Assembly (NCBI RefSeq): GCF_017599305.1
Contig: NZ_JAGFWR010000007.1
Location: forward strand, 1-64,000
Origin: Micromonospora antibiotica
GTDB lineage: Bacteria; Actinomycetota; Actinomycetes; Mycobacteriales; Micromonosporaceae
Reading direction: 5' to 3'
Length of the DNA: 64,000 bases
Of the stretch, positions 60,020 through 64,000 are shown piece after piece. The notes under the pieces are model-generated. The model was given only the letters and a program-made list of their open reading frames with translations, had not been told where the DNA came from and made no database searches. Position 1 is the stretch's first letter. The number at the start of each line of letters is the position of its first letter. Both the position numbers and the translations under genes were made by a program.

Positions 60020-60763
60020 TCAGCGGCCGTCGCGCGGGGCGAAGGCGGTGAGCGCGTCGAGGTCGCTGTGCCGGGAGCGCAGGTACTCGTCCGCCCAGGC
60101 GGCGGCGTCCGGATAGCCCGACCCGGCGGCGACCCGGGCACAGGCCGCGTCCACGTCGAATCCCGTACGGCGCAGCTGCACCCCCGGACCGAGCAGCGCC
60201 CAGTACGCCCCCGGCCCGCCGTACGGCATGCCCACGCTGCCCGGATTGACCACCAGGCGGCGGTCGACCAGCCGGGTGAACGGCATGTGGGTGTGCCCGC
60301 AGACCACGGTGCGCACCTCCGGGGGCAATCCGGCGAACACCTCGGCCCAGCGGGCCGGCCGGGAGTCGACGAGCACCACCTCCTCGTCGTCGCGGGGCGT
60401 GGCGTGGCAGAAGAGGACCGGACCGAGGCCGGCGACCGGGAGGGTGAGCGTCAGCGGCAGCGCGGCCAGCAGGTCCACCTGGTCGGCCCGGAGCTGTTCG
60501 GCCGCCCAGTTCGAGACGTCGTGCTCCGACGGTCGGCCGGCGCGGGCCTGCACCAGCTCCCGGTCGGCGTTGCCGCGTACCCAGCGGACCCGGGCACCCA
60601 GCCCGGCGAGCAGGTCCAGCACCTCGACCGGCTGTGGGCCGGCCGCCACGTCACCGGTCACCACGACCAGGTCGGCGGCGGCCACCTCCGGCTCGGCCAG
60701 CACCGCCTCCAGCGCGGGCAACGCGCCGTGGACGTCGGAGAGCACCGCTACGCGTTCCAGCAC
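60020..60763 (-). CDS. Cytoplasmic metallophosphoesterase (YfcE/MJ0936-like)
   Basis: A 247-aa calcineurin-like phosphodiesterase/phosphatase. Metal ligands: VAVLSDVHG near residue 10, VVTGDVAAG, WVRGNADRE, LFCHATPRDD, and VCGHTHMPF. No signal peptide or membrane helix, unlike the other phosphoesterase in the window. GTG 60763. The flanking genes do not indicate a substrate. Confidence 0.9.
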   Translation of the reverse strand: MLERVAVLSDVHGALPALEAVLAEPEVAAADLVVVTGDVAAGPQPVEVLDLLAGLGARVRWVRGNADRELVQARAGRPSEHDVSNWAAEQLRADQVDLLAALPLTLTLPVAGLGPVLFCHATPRDDEEVVLVDSRPARWAEVFAGLPPEVRTVVCGHTHMPFTRLVDRRLVVNPGSVGMPYGGPGAYWALLGPGVQLRRTGFDVDAACARVAAGSGYPDAAAWADEYLRSRHSDLDALTAFAPRDGR

Positions 60764-60929
60764 CGGTCCAGGGTCGCGCCCGGCGGAGCGGGTTGTCGAG
60801 GGATTCTGCGCCGGGCAGAGCGGGCCATCGCCGACCGGTCGACCGGGGCGGGTGGAACCGGGCCGGAATGCCGACGAGCCAGGGCCGCCGGCGGGGGCGG
60901 TCCTGGCTCGGACGGTGAGGCGGTGCCGG

Positions 60930-61607
60930 TCAGACCCGGGCGCGGCGGGCGAGACGCTCCGGGTCGAGGATGATGATGCTCTTGCCGTCCAGCCGCAGCC
61001 AGCCCCGCGAGGCGAAGTCGGCGAGCGCCTTGTTGACCGTCTCGCGGGAGGCGCCGACGAGCTGGGCGATCTCCTCCTGGGTCAGGTCGTGGGTCACCCG
61101 CAGCACGCCGCCGTCGCGGGTGCCGAACCGGCCGGCCATCTGGAGCAGGTTCTTGGCGACCCGGCCCGGCACGTCGGTGAAGATCAGGTCGGCCAGCGAG
61201 TCGTTCGTCCGGCGCAGCCTACGGGCCAGCACCCGCAGCAGCTGCTCGGCGATCTCGGGCCGGTTGTTCAGCCAGGGCCGCAGCGCCTGCTTGCGCAGCC
61301 GGACCAGCCGGGTGTCGGTGACCGCCGTGGCGGTGGCCGTACGCGGACCGGGGTCGAAGAGCGACAGCTCGCCGACCATGTCCGACGGGCCCATCACCGC
61401 GATCAGGTTCTGCCGGCCGTCCGCTGCCCGACGCCCGACCTTGATCTTGCCTGACAGGAGGATGTAGAGACTGTCGCCGGGCTCGCCCTCGTTGAACACG
61501 ATCTCGCCCTTGCGGACGTCGATCGTCTCCATCTCCTTGGCGAGCGCCTCGGCAGCCTCCGGGTCGACACCCTGGAAGATCCCGCTGCGGGCCAGTACCT
61601 CGTCCAT
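60930..61607 (-). CDS. crp: cAMP receptor-type transcription factor (Crp)
   Basis: A 225-aa cAMP-binding regulator orthologous by content and gene order to mycobacterial Rv3676. Cyclic-nucleotide domain about 15-120 ([39 protein letters not shown] holds the phosphate-binding cassette). The C-terminal HTH is [24 protein letters not shown] 61607 follows ggaggtg. A plausible source of cAMP, the class III cyclase, is encoded upstream at 42.7 kb. The 220 bp beyond its start, shared with the divergent CbiZ-like gene, shows no obvious structure. Confidence 0.95.
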   Translation of the reverse strand: MDEVLARSGIFQGVDPEAAEALAKEMETIDVRKGEIVFNEGEPGDSLYILLSGKIKVGRRAADGRQNLIAVMGPSDMVGELSLFDPGPRTATATAVTDTRLVRLRKQALRPWLNNRPEIAEQLLRVLARRLRRTNDSLADLIFTDVPGRVAKNLLQMAGRFGTRDGGVLRVTHDLTQEEIAQLVGASRETVNKALADFASRGWLRLDGKSIIILDPERLARRARV

Positions 61608-61827
61608 CGCGCACCTCCGGTTGCGCGTTGCCGTCCCTCGGCCGGGTCCGCCGTCCGCTGATCCCTCGCGCGCCGCCAAGTCTAGGCGCACGTGAGGACG
61701 AATCAGAGCTGCACCCCGGGAAACTTGATCGTTGGGCGTAACCCCGCCGACCCGATCGGCCACTACGATCAGCCGCCCACACCACCTGCTCACCGGCAGT
61801 TGTCGCCGCTGGTCGTAGGGTGTCCCG

Positions 61828-62565
61828 GTGCTTGGCGACCCGGTGTTGACCGACCGCTTCGAGGACGGATGGGACATACCGCTCCTGGTGTGGCGGGCCG
61901 GCTCACCGCTGCGGGCGGTCAGCTCCGGCCCGCTCGGTGGTGGGGTCGGCGTACGCCACTGGGTGGTCAACGCGACCGTGCCGATGTCGTACCACCGGGA
62001 CGACCCGGCGGCCCACCTGGCTGAGCTCGCCGACCGGCTCGGCCTCGACGGGCCCGGGATCGGCCTGCTCACCGGAGTGGACGTCGCCGAGGTGGTGACC
62101 CGGACCGACACCGGCGTCCGCGCCTGGGTCACCGTCGGCCTCGGCACCCCCCTCTGGGCCGCCGCCCCCGCCCAGCCCGCTACCCCCGAGCAGGGCACTG
62201 CTCCCGAGCAGGGCGTCGCCTCCGGCCAGGGCACTGCCCCCGGGCATGGCGGGGCCCCGGCGCAGCGGGTGGGGACGGTCAACGTCGTCGTGTACGTGCC
62301 GGTGGCGCTCGGCGACGCCGCACTGGTGAACGCCGTCGCCACCGCCACCGAGGCGAAGTGCCAGGCGATCGGGGAACTCGGCCTACCGGGCACCGGCACC
62401 CCCACCGACGCGGTCACCGTGCTCTGCCCGCCGGCCGGCCGGGCGGAGCCCTACGGCGGCCCCCGGTCGACCTGGGGCGCCCCGTTGGCCCGGGTCGTCC
62501 ACGCGGCGGTCCGCGACGGCGGGGCGGTGCCCTGCGTCCCGTGGTCGCAGCGGCGGTCGTGCTGA
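61828..62565 (+). CDS. cbiZ: Adenosylcobinamide amidohydrolase-like protein (CbiZ)
   Basis: A 245-aa protein from GTG 61828. [13 protein letters not shown] and [13 protein letters not shown], then [28 protein letters not shown] and [12 protein letters not shown] match the CbiZ family, which cleaves adenosylcobinamide to salvage cobinamides. An Ala/Pro/Glu/Gln-rich repetitive insert (residues about 113-147) interrupts the domain. No other cobalamin gene and no cobalamin riboswitch is evident nearby. Confidence 0.82.
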   Translation: MLGDPVLTDRFEDGWDIPLLVWRAGSPLRAVSSGPLGGGVGVRHWVVNATVPMSYHRDDPAAHLAELADRLGLDGPGIGLLTGVDVAEVVTRTDTGVRAWVTVGLGTPLWAAAPAQPATPEQGTAPEQGVASGQGTAPGHGGAPAQRVGTVNVVVYVPVALGDAALVNAVATATEAKCQAIGELGLPGTGTPTDAVTVLCPPAGRAEPYGGPRSTWGAPLARVVHAAVRDGGAVPCVPWSQRRSC

Positions 62566-62621
62566 ACTTCCGTCCGATCGGCCGTCGTCGGTCGATTACC
62601 CACCCGGTAGCGTCGCGGGCG

Positions 62622-63779
62622 ATGTACTCTGCCGCCTTCTCCCAGTCCCGTCCCCGCCGCCGCGCCGCGTACGCCACCGGCGCGCTGCTCGCCGTGCTCC
62701 TCGCCGGCTGCGCCCAGCACGACACCCCGGACCCGGTCTGGCGTCCGGGCGGTGGCGGTGGTGCCAGCGGCTCCCCGGTACCGACCACCACCGGGGCGGC
62801 CGGCAAGGACGAGTCGGTGACCCTTTCGGCAACCGGGGACATCGTGATGGGGATGGCCCCGTCCCGGCTGCCCGCCAACGGCGGCAAGGGCTTCTTCGAC
62901 GAGGTCAAGGGTGCGCTCAAGGCCGACCTGGTGATGGGCAACCTGGAGGAGCCGCTCACCACCGATACCGGCACCGGCAAGTGCGGCGCGAACGCCAGCA
63001 ACTGCTACCAGTTCCGCGTCCCCCCGGAGTACGCCTCCCATCTCAAGGACGCCGGGTTCCAGCTGCTCAACCAGGCCAACAACCACGGCTACGACTTCGG
63101 CCCGCAGGGCTACGAGAACACCCAGCAGGCACTGGAGAAGCACGGCCTGAAGCACACCGGGGCGCCGGACCAGATCACCGTGGTCGAGGTCGGCGGGGTG
63201 AAGGTCGCGGTGGCCGGCTTCTCGTCGTACCCGTGGTCCAACAGCCTGGTCGACATCGACGCCGCCAAAGGGGTCGTCGAGAAGGCCGCCACCATGGCCG
63301 ACCTGGTCGTGGTGCAGGTGCACATGGGTGGCGAGGGGTCGGACAAGACCCGGGTCCGGCCCGGCACCGAGATGTTCCTCGGCGAGAACCGGGGTGACCC
63401 GGTGAAGTTCTCCCACGCCATGATCGACGCCGGGGCCGACCTGATCGTCGGGCACGGTCCGCACGTGCTGCGCGGGATGGAGTTCTACCAGGGCCGGCTG
63501 ATCGCGTACAGCCTGGGCAACTTCGCCGGGGGTGCCCGGTCGCTCAACCCGACCGGCCGGCTCGGCTGGGGCGGAGTGCTGAAGGTCTCCCTCAAGCCCG
63601 ACGGCAGCTTCGCCGGTGGCTCGTTCACCTCCACCCGGATGAGTTCCGTGGGCAAGCCGGGGATGGACTCCGCCGACCAGGGGCTCGGGCTGGTCAAGCA
63701 GCTCAGCGGCAACGACTTCCCGCGTACCGGGGCGCGGTTCGACGGCAAGGGGAAGATCAGCCCGCCCGACGCCGGCTGA
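62622..63779 (+). CDS. CapA-family (poly-gamma-glutamate-type) lipoprotein
   Basis: A 385-aa exported lipoprotein: Arg-rich n-region, lipobox LLAGC (Cys30), a Gly/Ser linker, then a PGA_cap domain. Motifs: [45 protein letters not shown], and [11 protein letters not shown] with predicted metal ligands. The family resembles metallophosphoesterases and is involved in capsule or envelope polymers. No weak-helix tail follows. Gene lies 57 bp after the CbiZ-like gene, possibly cotranscribed. Confidence 0.88.
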   Translation: MYSAAFSQSRPRRRAAYATGALLAVLLAGCAQHDTPDPVWRPGGGGGASGSPVPTTTGAAGKDESVTLSATGDIVMGMAPSRLPANGGKGFFDEVKGALKADLVMGNLEEPLTTDTGTGKCGANASNCYQFRVPPEYASHLKDAGFQLLNQANNHGYDFGPQGYENTQQALEKHGLKHTGAPDQITVVEVGGVKVAVAGFSSYPWSNSLVDIDAAKGVVEKAATMADLVVVQVHMGGEGSDKTRVRPGTEMFLGENRGDPVKFSHAMIDAGADLIVGHGPHVLRGMEFYQGRLIAYSLGNFAGGARSLNPTGRLGWGGVLKVSLKPDGSFAGGSFTSTRMSSVGKPGMDSADQGLGLVKQLSGNDFPRTGARFDGKGKISPPDAG

Positions 63780-63831
63780 CCCGGGGGCGTGCTCCGGCGG
63801 CCCGTCGGGGCGGCGACGTAGGCTGGCCGGC

Positions 63832-64000
63832 GTGACCATCAGCTCTCCCGGCCGGGTCGAGACGGAACTCGGCCGTACCCGGCGTGCCCGGCGGATCGGC
63901 CGGGCGCTGACCGAGGCGCACCCGGACGCCCACTGCGAACTCGACCACTCCACCGCGTTGGAGCTGGCCGTCGCCACGATCCTCTCCGCCCAGTGCACCG
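63832..64000 (+). CDS. nth: Endonuclease III (start only)
   Basis: The first 56 codons of a gene cut by the window end. GTG 63832; the frame encodes [20 protein letters not shown] and [13 protein letters not shown], the N-terminal helices of the Nth DNA glycosylase/AP lyase. It removes oxidised pyrimidines. The HhH and iron-sulphur parts lie outside the window. It follows crp in gene order as in Mycobacterium. Confidence 0.9.
   Translation, partial: MTISSPGRVETELGRTRRARRIGRALTEAHPDAHCELDHSTALELAVATILSAQCT

Noticed and set aside
61608..61827. Cobalamin riboswitch ahead of cbiZ
   Set aside because: I could not find the conserved B12-box-like sequence or a suitable stem; the region is shared with divergent crp.

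Overview
The window is high-G+C actinobacterial DNA, roughly 70% by eye. GTG starts and 1-4 base gene overlaps are frequent. Gene content and order fit the Micromonosporaceae, with Micromonospora as my best guess. One gene block keeps the order known from Mycobacterium and Streptomyces: metallophosphoesterase, class A PBP (ponA2), WblA/WhiB4, two ArsA-like ATPases, DUF4177, RidA, metallo-beta-lactamase fold, then crp and nth.

Layout. 0.6-6.9 kb: a peptide/nickel-type ABC importer (lipoprotein, two permeases, two ATPases) closed by an 18-bp terminator hairpin. 7.0-9.7 kb: a secreted HNH nuclease-like lipoprotein, a small partner and an MFS exporter. 9.8-11.8 kb: leuA behind a 14-codon leader peptide with three consecutive Leu codons and an attenuator-like hairpin. 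11.8-15.9 kb: nitroreductase, lipoprotein, and the aspartate kinase-aspartate semialdehyde dehydrogenase pair. 15.9-21.9 kb: GAF-GGDEF cyclase, GGCT-like protein, M23 peptidase, and a divergent SDR/LysR pair.

22.06-31.64 kb is an integrated element of the pSAM2 type (AICE). It sits in tRNA-Pro(CGG) and is bounded by 34-bp direct repeats. It carries two HTH/TPR regulators, an HUH replication initiator, an excisionase and a tyrosine integrase broken by one frameshift. No TraB/FtsK-like transfer gene is present. Its cargo is a three-gene, lower-G+C cassette (25.68-27.50 kb): a TIGR04255-like protein and two small proteins of unknown function. Every gene of the cassette has at least one TTA leucine codon. 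This is the best candidate in the window for an undescribed system. Just outside the left end lies a decayed copy of the right end of a related element, which suggests earlier occupancy of the same tRNA site.

31.9-42.7 kb is the conserved cell-wall/redox block. About 18 kb then separates the metallo-beta-lactamase fold gene from crp. This stretch holds a class III nucleotidyl cyclase-ATPase giant, a receptor Ser/Thr kinase, an orphan amino-acid-binding lipoprotein paired with a polytopic membrane protein, and an acyl-CoA catabolic operon (two acyl-CoA dehydrogenases, biotin carboxylase/BCCP, carboxyltransferase, AtuA-like protein) with a TetR regulator and a candidate operator. The window ends with a phosphoesterase, crp, a CbiZ-like amidohydrolase, a CapA-like lipoprotein and the start of nth.
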